Notes: generated by a model from the letters alone, not told the origin. A stretch of DNA of 64,000 bases from Xiphydria camelus (GCA_963678675.1 OY783199.1:15012232-15076231), one strand, 5' to 3'; positions 43,046 to 55,016 are shown, counted from the stretch's first letter. Translations and numbers: made by a program.

Positions 43046-43537
43046 CAGAGAATAACTATATAGAGAAGGGAAACTTAACAGCTGTTACTTTGTTCTCGGG
43101 AAGACAACGGCGGCCATGTTTTGATTGGTACAAGTCAGAGTCGTCGTAAGAGAGAATCTGAGTTGGAAGCACAGAGTGGTATTCAGGACAACTTGCGATA
43201 TATTGGAAGACAAGATAATTATCAGTCATCGATTCTATGTATATATAAAAATGCAAGCTATAGAATGATAGATTGCAGTTATAACCTTTGTTATTGCAGT
43301 TTTTTGCTGCACACAGTCCTTGATTTTTTTTAATCAATTGTTGCTCTTCTCACAGAAATATGCAATCCGCAAACTAACGTTACCGCTACCACTGGAGAAC
43401 CGAACACCACGAAATCCCGATAACAAGTGACGCCTATGGGTACCAATCAAAACATGGCCGTTTTCGGCTGCGCCGACTGGATGCGCCTGCTACCCCCCTC
43501 CACCACAAGATTCCCTTCTCTATATAGTTATTCTCTG
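43046..43537. mobile_element. Nested TIR element, 492 bp, 7-bp duplication
   Basis: Termini CAGAGAATAACTATATAGAG and its inverse (27 bp perfect); ACTGTAT occurs at 43039-43045 and again at 43538-43544. Inner blocks CCATGTTTTGATTGGTAC are also inverted. A 7-bp duplication is close to the 8 bp of hAT and P elements. It sits upstream of the DUF7869 gene ATG. Confidence 0.75.
43056..43337 (-). pseudogene. Possible THAP-like first-exon remnant
   Basis: The minus-strand frame starts MIKKNQGLCAAKNC and continues N-C-N-L-S-F-Y, resembling the start of a THAP zinc finger (C-x4-C then an aromatic SFY/F). The rest has no domain. THAP heads occur in P-type transposases, which would suit the 7-bp duplication. 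Weak call. Confidence 0.3.
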
Positions 43538-44744
43538 ACTGTATCGTTATCACTTGCTAAAAATTGTTACACAGCCGTAGCACATCTTACTAGTGCCTCA
43601 ACTTCTGACGAAAACTATCTTGGAGTGTAAAAACTGTAAAAACGGGTATTTTCACTGGATATTGTCACTTTTCACTCCAAAGGGGTTTTTCAACGTGAAT
43701 TTTTGGCATGAAGGAGTGGAATTTTTTAAAAACTAATATGCTCACGTGATAGAGCGTGACGAGTAGTATCTGAAACCAAACGTAACTCATTTTCGCCAAA
43801 AATGGATATTGTCACTTTTCACTCCAAGCCCCTCAAATACTCTCCAAAAAAGATTTGAAATCAATTAAGATCGCCATGTTCAAGAGTTATATATAAAAAA
43901 TAAAAGGCATCATTTGAAAGGGAAATTATTGTAAATCAAGTGACTACAAAATTCGACTAAAAAAATTTATAAAAAAATTTTAATAAAAAAGAACTTGCCG
44001 CGTTTAAGTTTTCATATTTTGTCCACTATACCGAATAATTGGTAGTGCTTGGACGGTGTTAGAGTGATTCATAAATTGCACTGCCGAAGTCAAATTCAGA
44101 GAAATTCAGAAGGCCCCCGCCTGATCGGTTTCTCGTACGACATTCGGTATACTGGTGGTATCATATAAGTGTATGAATTTATTTAAAATCATAAGTGCAT
44201 AAACCTCGAGTATAATTCTGTGTCTGAATTTTTTATTTTGAAGGGAAAAAACGCGGCAAGTTCTTTTTTATTAAAATTTTTTTATAAATTTTTGTAGTCG
44301 AATTTTGTAGTCACTTGATTTACAATAATTTCCCTTTCAAATGATGCCTTTTACTCTTTTTATATATAACTCTTGAACATGGCTATCTTAATTGATTTCA
44401 AATCTTTTTTGGAGAGTATTTTACGTATCAATTTTTGTTGGCACTGAATGAACATGCCGCCTTTTTTTTACAGAGAATCTGTTTTTGTGGGGGGATTTCA
44501 CTACTTTTTGGAATTTATTCATGAGGAGAATACGTACATGTAGGAGAATAGCTTTTTATTACTAAGTGTATTATTGCAGAACGAGTAGGTTAGAAGATTT
44601 TCATGAAGACTCACGATTTTCTGACATGTCATCTCGTACAGGTGCAACCGAAGAGGATCTAGCTCATGTCCTGTCCGTAAAAAGATGACTTTTAAGGTAC
44701 AGGAATCATCGCTATCTCCTAAGCGCCGAGCGATATGTAACCCA

Positions 44745-44825
44745 TTTGCTGGCGTGTATAGAGCGACTGACTCTGTATGTATGTTGTTACATACAATCTG
44801 TCCCTTTCAATACACGCCAACGTAG
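44745..44825. repeat. Small palindrome
   Basis: TTGCTGGCGTGTAT... mirrors ...ATACACGCCAACG, with TGTATGTATGTTG / TACATACA in the stem. Possible tiny MITE or hairpin. Confidence 0.5.
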
Positions 44826-44857
44826 CACATTGCATATCGGTTGGCGCCATCGGATCC

Positions 44858-45000
44858 AAGATGGTTCCCTAAAATTCCAATATGGTTCCCTAAAATTCCA
44901 AGATGGTTCCCTAAAATTCGGTGACAATACCGACAGCCGGTACTCGAACCAAATAGCAGAGATTTGAACCAAATAGCAGGGACACGAACCAAATAGACGT
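44858..45000 (+). repeat. Two short tandem arrays side by side
   Basis: AAGATGGTTCCCTAAAATTCC repeats three times with a ~21-bp period, followed by GAACCAAATAGCAGRGA-type units three times with a ~20-bp period. Confidence 0.8.
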
Positions 45001-45331
45001 TTCAGTCCGAAAAACATCGATCATATCAATTGGGACCGCTATTTACCGATGGCGGCGCTCGCGGCGCTGCGGAAACATGGCGGATATTAGGCGTTCAGCA
45101 CGCCGCGTATTTCAAATTCCGGCGACCAGTAGTATACAGTTGATCCGAATGAATTCGTTTCATTGTTTGTGAAAATAAATGTCTATATCTTGTTCTAAAA
45201 ATGCTCATTTTTTAAAAAATGTTGGAGCAAATTAACGCTTTTCAATTACGAACCAATCCAAAACGCCAATATCGGTCATGTTTTGTAGTACACGCTTTGC
45301 CGCCAGGTACCGCATTCATTTCTAGCGTCCC

Positions 45332-47115
45332 CAATAGTGGTGAATGTGACAGATGCTCTGACAGCTAGCTATTATCAAATCGTTTCGATTTTTTTTTAAT
45401 AATCAAGATAGTGCACGGAAGCAGTGTCATTTTTCTCTGGTTGCTGGTGCATGAAGAGCAGGAAAGGAGACATCTGTATCTCGGAAGAAGTGGCATCAGA
45501 TAAGTTACTAACTAACTGACTGTCTTAACCTCATTTTCATCCCTTATACAGAACAAATATCTTTGTGGTTATTCTATTTTTTGTTTTCAGCGCCATACGA
45601 GAACGGGACGGATTGATGGAAATTTGATTTTTCTTCGCAGTCAAAAATCAACCTAGGTAGAAAAGAATTCTCTAGAATTGCGGTACAATGCCACGGTATG
45701 AATATCAGGTTCTACCGACATGACATGCTTCGACAAGGTCTGTATCAACTTTAGCGGTATATTGGGGGCACTGCACTAATCCTGTGGCACTTTTTTCTAT
45801 CTGGGAAAGCATATTATTATGGTAGTACAGCTGTACAGCGTTCCGATAATATACTGTCTTCCCGTACTGACAGTATACATGCATTTTTTACCTCCAATAT
45901 GCCGGAATTAAAAATCTCTAGAACTCTGCGGTACAATGCCACGGTAGGAATATCAAATTCTACCGACATGACATGCTTCGACAAGGTCTGTATCAACTTT
46001 AGCGGTATATTGGGGGCACTGCACTAATCCTGTGGCACATTTTTCTATCTGGGAAAGCATATTATTATGGTAGTACAGCTGTACAGCGTTCCGATAATAT
46101 ACCGTCTTCCCGTACTGACAGTATACATGCATTTTTTTTACCTCCAATATGCCGGAATTAAAAATCTCTAGAACTCTGCGGTACAATGCCACGGTATGAA
46201 TATCAGGTTCTACCGACATGACATGCTTCGACAAGGTCTGTATCAACTTTAGCGGTATATTGGGGGCACTGCACTAATCCTGTGGCACATTTTTCTATCT
46301 GGGAAAGCATATTATTATGGTAGTACAGCTGTACAGCGTTCCGATGATATACCGTCTTCCCGTACTGACAGTATACATGCATTTTTTTTTACTTCCAATA
46401 TGCCGGAATTAAAAATCTCTAGAACTCTGCGGTACAATGCCACGGTAGGAATATCAAATTCTACCGACATAACATGCTTCGACAAGGTCTGTATCAACTT
46501 TAGCATTATATTGGGGGCACTGCACTAATCCTGTGGCACATTTTTCTATCTGGGAAAGCCGTGGTAGAGAAGTAGGAGATACGATAGAATTGGATTAAAA
46601 TAATGAAGTAATTATTTTATTATCTTTTCTTTATCGATATATTCCCCCTTTCGTATTATCAAAAGTTCCAATTATATATTATCGGAACGCTGTACAGCTG
46701 TACTACCATAATAATATGCTTTCCCAGATAGAAAAATGTGCCACAGGATTAGTGCAGTGCCCCCAATATACCGCTAAAGTTGATACAGACCTTGTCGAAG
46801 CATGTCATGTCGGTAGAACCTGATATTCCTACCGTGGCATTGTACCGCAGAGTTCTAGAGATTTTTAATTCCGGCATATTGGAGGTAAAAAAAAATGCAT
46901 GTATACTGTCAGTACGGGAAGACGGTATATTATCGGAAGTAACTTATCTGATGCCACTTCTTCCGAGATACGGATGTCTCCTTTCCTGCTCTTCATGCAC
47001 CAGCAACCAGAGAAAAATGACACTGCTTCCGTGCACTATCTTGATTATTAAAAAAAAATCCAAACGATTTTATAATAGCTAGCTGTCAGAGCGTCTGTCA
47101 CATTCACCACTATTG
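45332..47115. mobile_element. Inverted-repeat element filled with ~250-bp tandem units
   Basis: Arms 45332-45508 and 46939-47115 are reverse complements (CAATAGTGGTGAATGTGACA and inverse at the tips; arm identity about 95%). Between them lie tandem units on one side and one inverted unit on the other, separated by an AT-rich spacer (46563-46670). No transposase. Flanks do not show a clear target duplication. Confidence 0.8.
45670..46560 (+). repeat. Tandem array, ~246-251 bp unit
   Basis: Units start at CTCTAGAA near 45670, 45916, 46166 and 46417 (last one partial). Alternating variants (GGTATGAATATCAGG against GGTAGGAATATCAAA) show a higher-order two-unit pattern. The inverted unit is at 46678-46938. 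Short frames of 63-100 codons repeat in every unit only because the DNA repeats. Confidence 0.9.
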
Positions 47116-48085
47116 AGATTCACTACTCCGATTACACTGAATTTTTACTTTTTATTAACAAGCGCGTCCGAGGATCGAAAAAATGCGAGGGAAATCGTTT
47201 CGCGAATGGAAATATTTTATTAATTTTGAAAAACAACTAAGCATTCAAGGAATATATTCTCTCACACACTCTCACATACATTTTTGATGGCGTATGCGTG
47301 TGGCCGCATCTGTGTACACATTTCCGACCATGGCCGAATATCGCCGAAGACAGGCGGAATTTTTGTGAGATTTTGACATATATATATCGCCCGAGAAATC
47401 GGATTCTCGACTTTCGAGGCGCGAGGGGCGTGGCTTCGCGTTGCTAAGGAAAAATATCTGTTAATATGTAACTTACAACATTTACTCTGGTCCCTATCGA
47501 TAGAGAATAGTCGATTTATATGGCGTAACTAAGCATAGTTTTGGTTATAACCGTATATTTATTGAGAAAATTCGATGTTAAAATTGAGGGGTGAAGGGGG
47601 CAGACATTTTTCCTGTAAAGATACACGGGTGCTCGCGGCGACAGTGCTGGCGGCGTCGTTCTGACGACTTGAATGAACATGCCGCGAGACACTCCCGTGT
47701 CTCTTGATCTTGAGAAAAAATCTCAATCCCTCTAGAAATTGTCGCGTCTTTATTCTCGCGACTTTGACTCGTGCTCACGGTTATGAGTCTACCAAATAAA
47801 GCGACTGAGGAGATTCTAAATATGGTCCGGCCAGATAAATCGAACGCTGGATTCGCTCGTAGACTCGTAGCCGAATAAAGCGACGGTGCGAATTGGCGCT
47901 GGAGGGCGAATAAATTCCGTCGGTTCTTCGCCGTTTCACGGTGATCGTCCGTACCGGTATTTGTAAGATTCGAACATCGCTAAGAATTCCGCGTTGAAGA
48001 GCTAAACCGATGAGAAGCTTCTTTCGTGTGCAGATTTTCGATCGTTACTCCAAAAATACTTATAGCCGCAACGATGGCGCGATCA
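47116..48085. other. Unique DNA without supported gene
   Basis: No feature. The short motif TGAATGAACATGCCGC at 47683 also occurs at 44447, next to the DUF7869-bearing foldback, without further similarity. Confidence 0.3.
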
Positions 48086-48088
48086 ACA

Positions 48089-48352
48089 CACGGAAAAAAA
48101 GTAATTTGTCAGTGTAACATTATTCAAGTTACCGTTACAAATAGTTGAGTTTGAGTAGTGACAACAGATCAACAAATTTGTTATGGTAACGAAAGAAAAG
48201 AAAGAAAAGCAATGATTTTCATTGTAACCAAGGAAACCTGTCAAACATTTTCATTCCAACAGCAAACTGTTTTTGTTGTTGTAACAAACAATGCTCTTGT
48301 AACAATCGATTTTTCAAGTCGTTACCAAGACAAAATTAGTTTTTTTTTCGTG
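48089..48352. mobile_element. CACGG/GTAAC MITE, CA duplication
   Basis: Left CACGGAAAAAAAGTAATTTG, right CTAATTTTGTC-type inverse (AGTTTTTTTTTCGTG). CA at 48087-48088 and 48353-48354. Interior is dense in GTAAC/GTTAC, like the subterminal regions of the 5846-12956 element, so it is a candidate non-autonomous partner. Confidence 0.75.
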
Positions 48353-48355
48353 CAG

Positions 48356-49405
48356 CTATACTCTTATTAAAATCGTGACAATATTTCCCTCAGAGTACGT
48401 CATCAATACATAGTTTAACAAACGAGCTCTCGCAATCCGTCGCGCTACCACGAAACGTTTTCATTTCGTCGCTGCGGTGCTCCGTCGACGTTCGCTTTCT
48501 CCGTCGATCGACCTATTAACGAGTAAGTACTGCATACGCCGATAACCCGCCTATCATTCCGGTCGATCGAGAGAGAGAGTATGCCCATTGGATTCCCGGG
48601 GGTGGTCTTTTGCGCGCGCGAGACGTTGACACACGAGTTCGAAGAATCGGCGGGGCCTTGATACGATACGAGTCGCCGCGCGCGCGCGGTTCCGTAACGT
48701 GAAAGGCGCGGAACGTAAATAGTTTGGCTGTGGAAGAGAGGAGCCGCACCTCCGACCTCGCGAGAGAGAGAGATTCGCTCGCTTTCTTCTCTCGGAGTTG
48801 CGCATGCGACATCATCGTTTAATTCCTACCCTCGCTTTTTTGTTTCAGGTGAGTTTCGGCCCGACGCGAGTTCACGCCGAGTAAGTGCACATTTCAACGC
48901 TGCGCACCCGCACTTCCGTCAAACGCCGAGAGGAGCGCTCCCGGCGCGTCGCTACCGCTCGGGTGCGCGCGATAAAATCGAGAGCCGCGCGCGCGCGCGC
49001 GCGTATCCACCTCTTCGTATATTTACGGTGCCCGCATAAAATCACGTACTGCGCCTAGCAGTAAATTCACGTTGAATATTATACCTATATCCGCGTTATT
49101 ACAAGCGCTTCGTAAGCTACACTTAAGATGCAGTTCGCGAGGCAGGGCGCTGGGAGGTGGCGCTTGGCGCGGCGCGCGTATGCAGATAAAACGTAATGGA
49201 AGCGATAAAGTAAGGTTCGCGTTGCGGAAGGGCGCGTGCTTTACGACGAGGATGCGGATAATTGATTTTGACGAAGGATTTGCCCGGCTTTTTTCTTTCG
49301 ATTGGATTTATCGAGCACGCGTGACGGTGGTGTTAGACTTCCGCCGGGCTCCGAGATGCATTTCGCAAGATCGCATCGGACGCGAGGTATAAACGCGAGG
49401 AAGTG
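48356..49405. other. CpG-rich unique DNA
   Basis: Includes a (GC)n tract at 48984-49002 and a short (GA)n at 48569-48580. No gene supported. Confidence 0.35.
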
Positions 49406-49411
49406 TTTTTA

Positions 49412-49815
49412 TACTGAGAGAAATAATTGCTGGTGTTGAGAGAATATTTGTTTCTATATGAATAATATGATATAATTTCCGGATCACACCATGGTTTTCT
49501 TCGTGCGAGAAAATATTTGATAGGCTCGAATAATTATTTTTTTTTTTTTGCGCAGAAAGAATTTCTCCTTCCCACGACGGCATTATTGAATCAAAAAAAT
49601 ATATATGTATATTCCTAGCATCAAAAAAATGTTTCTTGAGTCAATTATTATAATCAAGAACACATCATCTTGCACATTTTTCTGAATATAGTCTTGATCG
49701 AGAAGTATTCTCAAAAATTTGCAAGATCATATGTTCTTGATTACAATTATAGTTATATTATAAGAATTGAGACAAGAAATATTTGTTTGATACTAGGAAA
49801 ATTATTGCTCCCAGA
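49412..49815. mobile_element. MITE related to 29040-29327
   Basis: ACTGAGAGAAATAATTGCTG to AAAATTATTGCTCCCAGAG, with ATGATATAATTTCCGGATCA and AAGATCATATGTTCTTGA blocks as in the other copy. Confidence 0.5.
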
Positions 49816-50210
49816 GTAAACCTACCGTTGACGTCGAAAATTCGCGTTATCGTTCCAACCGCGACACAAATAGAAACGTCTCCGCGCAGAGTCGCGCCCG
49901 TGCTTACATTTGCACGCGCAAGTACTCGGGTGTAGCACCACCGGTGCGACGAGAATGGGACAATGCGTCCGATGTGTTTAAGGTCCTCTCACAATGGTCT
50001 CATTGTCCCCGCGCGTGCGGCGCGCCTCTACTCTATCAGCGAGTACAGAGGTTGGTCAAGCGTCATTGTTCCCACTTGGACGCTTGCCTACTCGGGTTTT
50101 GCAAGCTCTCTTCCTCCGGCTCCCCGCGTGCGGTCGACGCGCGCGGTGCAACGAATCTGCGCGTCGTTGCGAAAATCACGCGATTCCTTATCGAATTGTC
50201 TTTTTTATTC
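49816..50210. other. CpG-rich unique DNA
   Basis: Three overlapping frames on the plus strand (49944-50241) have no domain. No feature called. Confidence 0.3.
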
Positions 50211-50212
50211 GT

Positions 50213-50440
50213 GCGTGAGAAAAATAATTAGGTTTAAATGACAAAACGCATCCAGTTAAAAATACGTTTAGTTGTTCTAACCAAAATACTGGTCAGTTGA
50301 ACCAAATATTCAGTTATATTCTGACCAAAATGTGGTCAGTTAAATCAAACAGATGGAGAATCCATCCATATTTTACCAAACAATTCGGTCATCGTCTCCA
50401 AAATTTTCGTTTGATTGACCAACATTTTTTCTCGGTCTAC
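50213..50440. mobile_element. CACTG-family MITE
   Basis: GTGAGAAAAATAATTAGGTT to CCAACATTTTTTCTCGG. Contains ACAAAACGCATCCAG and AACCAAAATACTGGTCAG, the family core in the opposite orientation to 26793-27046. Confidence 0.65.
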
Positions 50441-51133
50441 GAATAGGAATCCGTCTCGTCGTGATCATACAAATAAGGGAAGAGGAATGAGCGATGAAGC
50501 TCTTTTATCCATCGCGCAGCCCCTTCTCTTTAAAAAAACTTCTCGCGCGCGCCGTGTACGCGACCCGAACGTCAGCGCGTCCTTGCCCTCTCGTCCCCCG
50601 AGCGCGCGTGTCCTTGCCTCCTGATCCTGTTCCCGACGGGCCGCACGTGGGGACCTCGAGCCCGGTTTTCGTGGTCGGAGAACTTCGCGTCGCGCTTTTC
50701 GCGCTACTTTCGCGGCGACGACGATCTTGACACGCTTTTGCGTTCACCACGGGAAACCGAAGAGACTCCCCGGGCTTAAAATACCTTTCGCGATTATTGC
50801 GTGGTGCAGCTGCGCCGCGTCCGAAGGAGGAAGCGGGGAGAACGCTCGCGATACGTCGTCCCGCTCGTCTCGAGCACGCTCGTCCTTGGGTATTATTTCG
50901 AGTGAGGATCAAGGCGAGAGGTGGCCCGAGTTTGAACTGTTCGAATCGGCCAGACCGTAGCGGCGACGGAGGAACTAAACGCGAGGGCAGCTTCTCGATG
51001 TGTAGAGGGGCTTCGGGAGGAACGCCGCATGCGGGACGAATACGAAATTGCGGGAGGGATCGGCGGGTCTCCGTCTCCGTGCGGGTATCGTATACGCGGC
51101 CGAATGCGCTTCGCTCTTCTGCATTCGTAGGTG

Positions 51134-51167
<34 letters not shown>

Positions 51168-51480
51168 GAGAGAGAGAGAGGCTGCAGTCTCGTTTCGCGC
51201 CGAGATGAGGACGTCTACCGCGTCTAGACGCTCGCTTCGGGACTTACGGTGGGTGTGCGGGGGCGTGTGTCAATATCAAGCTACGTTCACACCGTTATCG
51301 CTCGTTTTTCAGTTTGACTGGAATTTTTTAATGAGATTTTCGACGGTGAATTTTTTTCGTGGATTGAGAAAATTTACCTGGTCATTGAAATTCAAGAGAT
51401 TTCTAGAATATTATTCATAATTTGATGAACTTTATTCGAAATCTCTTCGAAATTCTGCAATTACGTCCCGGAATAGACAG
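50441..51480. other. CpG-rich unique DNA with (GA)n tract
   Basis: A (GA)n repeat spans about 51132-51181. The 207-codon frame at 50797-51420 translates this repeat into RE/ER runs and is not credible as a gene. Confidence 0.4.
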
Positions 51481-51488
51481 TACATCTA

Positions 51489-51731
51489 CACTGAGAGAAG
51501 AGTTTATTTGCAGTTAGTGACTGTACTGTATAATATACCTACTTGATTATGGCAAAAGAAATATTTTGTCGGGCCAAGTTGATGATATATCAATCATTAG
51601 AATTTCTCTTTCATTCGAACAAAAATAGAGTAAAAGCTAATGAACATTTACTCGGCCCAAAGAAATATTTCTTTCGCCATTATCGAGTATACTTATGTAT
51701 CAGCCGTAAATAAACCGTTTCCTCGCCGTGG
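51489..51731. mobile_element. MITE related to 40063-40400
   Basis: CACTGAGAGAAGAGTTTATT to AATAAACCGTTTCCTCGCCGTG. AAGAAATATTTTGTCGGGCC on the left mirrors GGCCCAAAGAAATATTTCTT on the right. Confidence 0.6.
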
Positions 51732-53135
51732 TCACTAAAATTTAAAAGAGTTCTAGAATTACTCATAATTTGACGAACTTTCTTCGAAATCTCTCCGAGA
51801 ATCCACAATTACCGCCCAAAATAGAATCCTCCCCACCATTCGGTAACAAAAGCATGAATTTTTTCGTCCACCACCAAATGTATTTCCATGCGACCGCACC
51901 CAGGCCATGCGACCTGCCCGAGAGTGCACACGCAGGCTTTTGAAACCTTAAACTTTTAAGGCAATTCATCCGAGAGAGCTTAAACTGTCTTAATCTACTC
52001 TACGTTGGTAATGCGCGTACTTTACGAGCGGACCGGGCGACCCTATAACGCCTATGTCGTAAAATTAAGACCCTAATGTATGCTGCAACCGAGTTTACGA
52101 CTGCGAGAATAAATACTCGGCTGCAGTCGTCCGGAAAGCGGGAGAGACTCGGACGTCCATACGTAATGTTGGTATTGTCGAATGATTGATTCGGGATAGT
52201 ACGAGTCTTAGCGAAGAGTTTCAATTCAATTGTTGCAGTCGTTGCAACTGTAGAGCGAGTGGAGAGAAAGACGGAAGTCTCGTAAATAAATCAACGACTC
52301 GCAATCGGTCTTTATCGTCAGATTTTTTCGCGTCATCCCTGCTCAAAGTTTGCATTCAAATTTCGCTATTCCTTATTGCTCGTTAACATATTTCTTGCAC
52401 GTTCTTAATTATCGCCGAAACTAAGAGTGGGTATAAAAAATTCGATAAGAATTTTATTTATTCGATACCTTCTCCGAGGGAATTGCGAGGTAAAAAGCCT
52501 CGAATGAAAGGAAGTCCTGGTAGCCTTCGCATCGCGCGATGTTTTTTGCGCGAGACGCGAGAAATCTCGGAGACGGATTTAGAGGTGAACTAAGCCGTTG
52601 AACTTAACGTCGGTCATTGCACACAGCGGCCGGGAGAATATGCGTATAGCTGGCGGAAAGTTTTTGCTCTCGTTTTTTGCTCCTCCCCGTAAACGACATC
52701 CGACAATTCCACCCATTAAAGCGGCCATCAACCGCGGCGAAAGTTCTCGTACCGGGTGAACTTTGCACTGGAAAGTTGAAATTTCGTAAGGCGCAGAGAG
52801 CGGAGGAAAGGCTGCACTAAAGAGGGAGCGAAAGAAGTGCTTTACGACTGTATAAAATGGGGAGGAGAGAATGGAATCGATCTCCGAATTGATGGATGCT
52901 CTGTGTCATGACATATTGGCTCAGAAGGCGAACGGATCCAGAACGTGGTTCTTCACTCACATGTATCGATCATACATGCGCGACCGCGAATGAACCCACT
53001 TTCACGGGGGTAGATATCTTATCTCCCTCTGCGTTTATTCAATCGATTCTATCTTATCCGTATGTCATATCTGACTTTAAACTAACTTATCGGAAAGTAA
53101 ATTTGAATATCGATATTTTATATGTATAAGAAAAT
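51732..53135. other. Unique DNA without supported gene
   Basis: No coding, RNA or repeat feature recognised. Confidence 0.3.
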
Positions 53136-53139
53136 ATTA

Positions 53140-53600
53140 CTTTCTTCGTATAAAGTCATCGATACCTCGATCTTCCTTTGAGATGTACTCGATGAAACTA
53201 TGACTTTCAGAATCAGCGTGAAAAAAATACATAAGATAGGGTGGTCGAAAGTTCGATTTCAAAGATATTGATTTTCGCGAAAAAACGAAATTTCCACAAT
53301 CGATCGCTCGATTGCCCTACCCGGTAACCTCGGTTACCTCAAAATTTTCGTAAAAATCGAAATCTCCGGAATCGATTGCTCGACCACCCTATCTTATGTA
53401 TTTTTTTGCGCTGATTACGAAAAGCACGGTTATCAGGTCGACATTTCAAAGGAAATATTAAATATCAATGATTTTATGCACGAGAAATTTTTTCGTCCGT
53501 AAAAAATCATCGATATTCCGGCGTTTCTTTGATATTTTCGCAATAAATCCACGATTTTCAGAATCAGCACCAAAAAAGACATCCAACAAAGTGGTCTGGA
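53140..53600. repeat. Palindromic repeat, copy 3
   Basis: Same family as 4857-5475: CACCCTATCTTATGTATTTT, GCGCTGATTACGAAAAGCAC, AAAGGAAATATTAAATATC and inverted counterparts. Contains one full palindrome (about 53340-53600) plus a right-arm fragment before it. Confidence 0.65.
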
Positions 53601-54295
53601 ATTCTATTCCCGCAAGATTTCGATTTTCGCAAAAATGTCTACGCGAAACATTCCAGAGATGCAGGGGGATCGTGATTTAGAATTCCAATCGACGGCGTGC
53701 GCACAGCTTGCAATTCAATGAGTTATGCAACGAGGAGGGCTAGCCGCAGTTGTTGCGCGGCCATTGAAAACAATAAACATGCGCCGCGTCGAACGATCGT
53801 AAGGAGACCTGAAAAATTGCTCACCGTGACGCGTGACGATCTATCGACTGCTGCTCTCCTCCGCGTGAGTCACCGTTTGAAACGAAGAGACCACAGCCTT
53901 CCGTCCAGGTGTCCCTTACCGGATTATAGATCGCACAGATTGCCGTAGATCGGATCCGGGGATCCTTGACGGCCGGTATCGGTTCGCGAAGCCAACGATG
54001 ACGGCAACGATCATTGGATCGTGTCGCGGCGGTGGTTCGGTCGTGTAGCTGTACAAACTTTCGCTCGATCCTTTCTTCGGTTTTCGAAGCTCGTCGTCGC
54101 GAATCGACGTTTCCGTTTTACACGGAACGCGATTCCGGTCGGTGGCCGCGACAATTTCGAATTCCTCCGATGCCATCCGGTGACAATTTTCTCCCGAATC
54201 TGCTTCCGCGTAATTTGCAATAGGTACGTAATGATCGTATCTGTATAAACGCGAGCATAGGTACTCATATACATAGGTGCAGGATATCCCGTAAT
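53601..54295. other. Unique DNA without supported gene
   Basis: CpG-rich; opposing frames at 53916-54274 are compositional. Confidence 0.3.
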
Positions 54296-54299
54296 AATT

Positions 54300-54485
54300 T
54301 TTTTTTCTGGTAAGAGAGCGGTAAGAAAATTCTAGTTAACTGACGACTTTTTGGTTAGAATAACTGAACTGATTTGATTAGATCAACTGAGTATTTGGTC
54401 CAACTGACCGGTATTTTGGCTAGAATAACTAAACGCGTTTAATCAGATGCATTTTGTCATTGTAACCTAATTACTTCTCTCAGTG
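54300..54485. mobile_element. CACTG-family MITE, left end decayed
   Basis: TTTTTGGTTAGAATAACTGA, AACTGACCGGTATTTTGGCT and right end CTAATTACTTCTCTCAGTG. Confidence 0.6.
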
Positions 54486-55016
54486 AACTTGCAAACTATT
54501 TTCTTGATACTGTAATTAGAGAAAATATAAATTGCTCGTGTTTCCTTCGAGCGCATGACGAGGCATTCTGTATACCCCCACTGCGGAAAGGAGCGAGCAT
54601 ATTTCTTCCACCATGGAAGATTCCGAGTCATGTGTACCCGGATAACGCGGGGCATGTTTACCCGCACTGAAAAAAATCTTTAGTTTTAACAGCAATACAT
54701 TTCTGGCTGAGACTTTCTAGCCATTCCCCCCTAAAAATATTTTTATTACAGTAATTCTATTAGTTGTATTTGAGATACAGCATTGCTATGTTAGCAGCCC
54801 AAGTATTGCTAACAGATATGTTTGATGCAGCAATATGGCATCTGATTACTTAATATACTAGAAAGGTTATCCTAAGCAGATGACGTATTCTTACCCCAAC
54901 TGTATGATTATACGTAATATAGGTATATAGGTATAGTTAGCTGGACTATAAAACGTATGTTTACACCAACTGTAAACTTATGTGTAGTGTGACTGAACGG
55001 TATGGCAGGGTGGACT

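Larger units (their letters stand above)
40469..43834 (-). mobile_element. DUF7869-type DNA transposon, 3366 bp, AAAT duplication
   Basis: Perfect terminal inverted repeats of at least 32 bp beginning GAGGGGCTTGGAGTGAAAAG. AAAT flanks both ends (40465-40468, 43835-43838). The other foldback arm near 44415 has the uninterrupted site with one AAAT, so insertion site and 4-bp duplication are directly readable. An extra copy of the terminal motif lies inside each end (40675-40700 and 43656-43680). It encodes one spliced gene on the minus strand and looks intact. Confidence 0.9.
40444..44442. mobile_element. Foldback element (629 bp) split by the DUF7869 transposon
   Basis: Termini GCCAACAAAAATTGATACG and its inverse at 44424-44442. 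Arms 40444-40468 plus 43839-44005 mirror 44254-44442; the middle 44006-44253 is unpaired and contains GGTAGTGCTTGG, shared with the TA-duplicating foldback family. After removing the inserted 3366 bp and one AAAT, 629 bp remain. Outer target duplication not identified. Confidence 0.8.

Noticed and set aside
45953..47082. Repeated small ORFs sharing LSKHVMS and LEIFNSGILEVKK
   Set aside because: They repeat because the DNA unit is a tandem repeat; copies acquire frameshifts freely.
50797..51420. 207-codon frame
   Set aside because: Built on a GA microsatellite and CpG-rich DNA; overlaps frames on the other strand; no domain.
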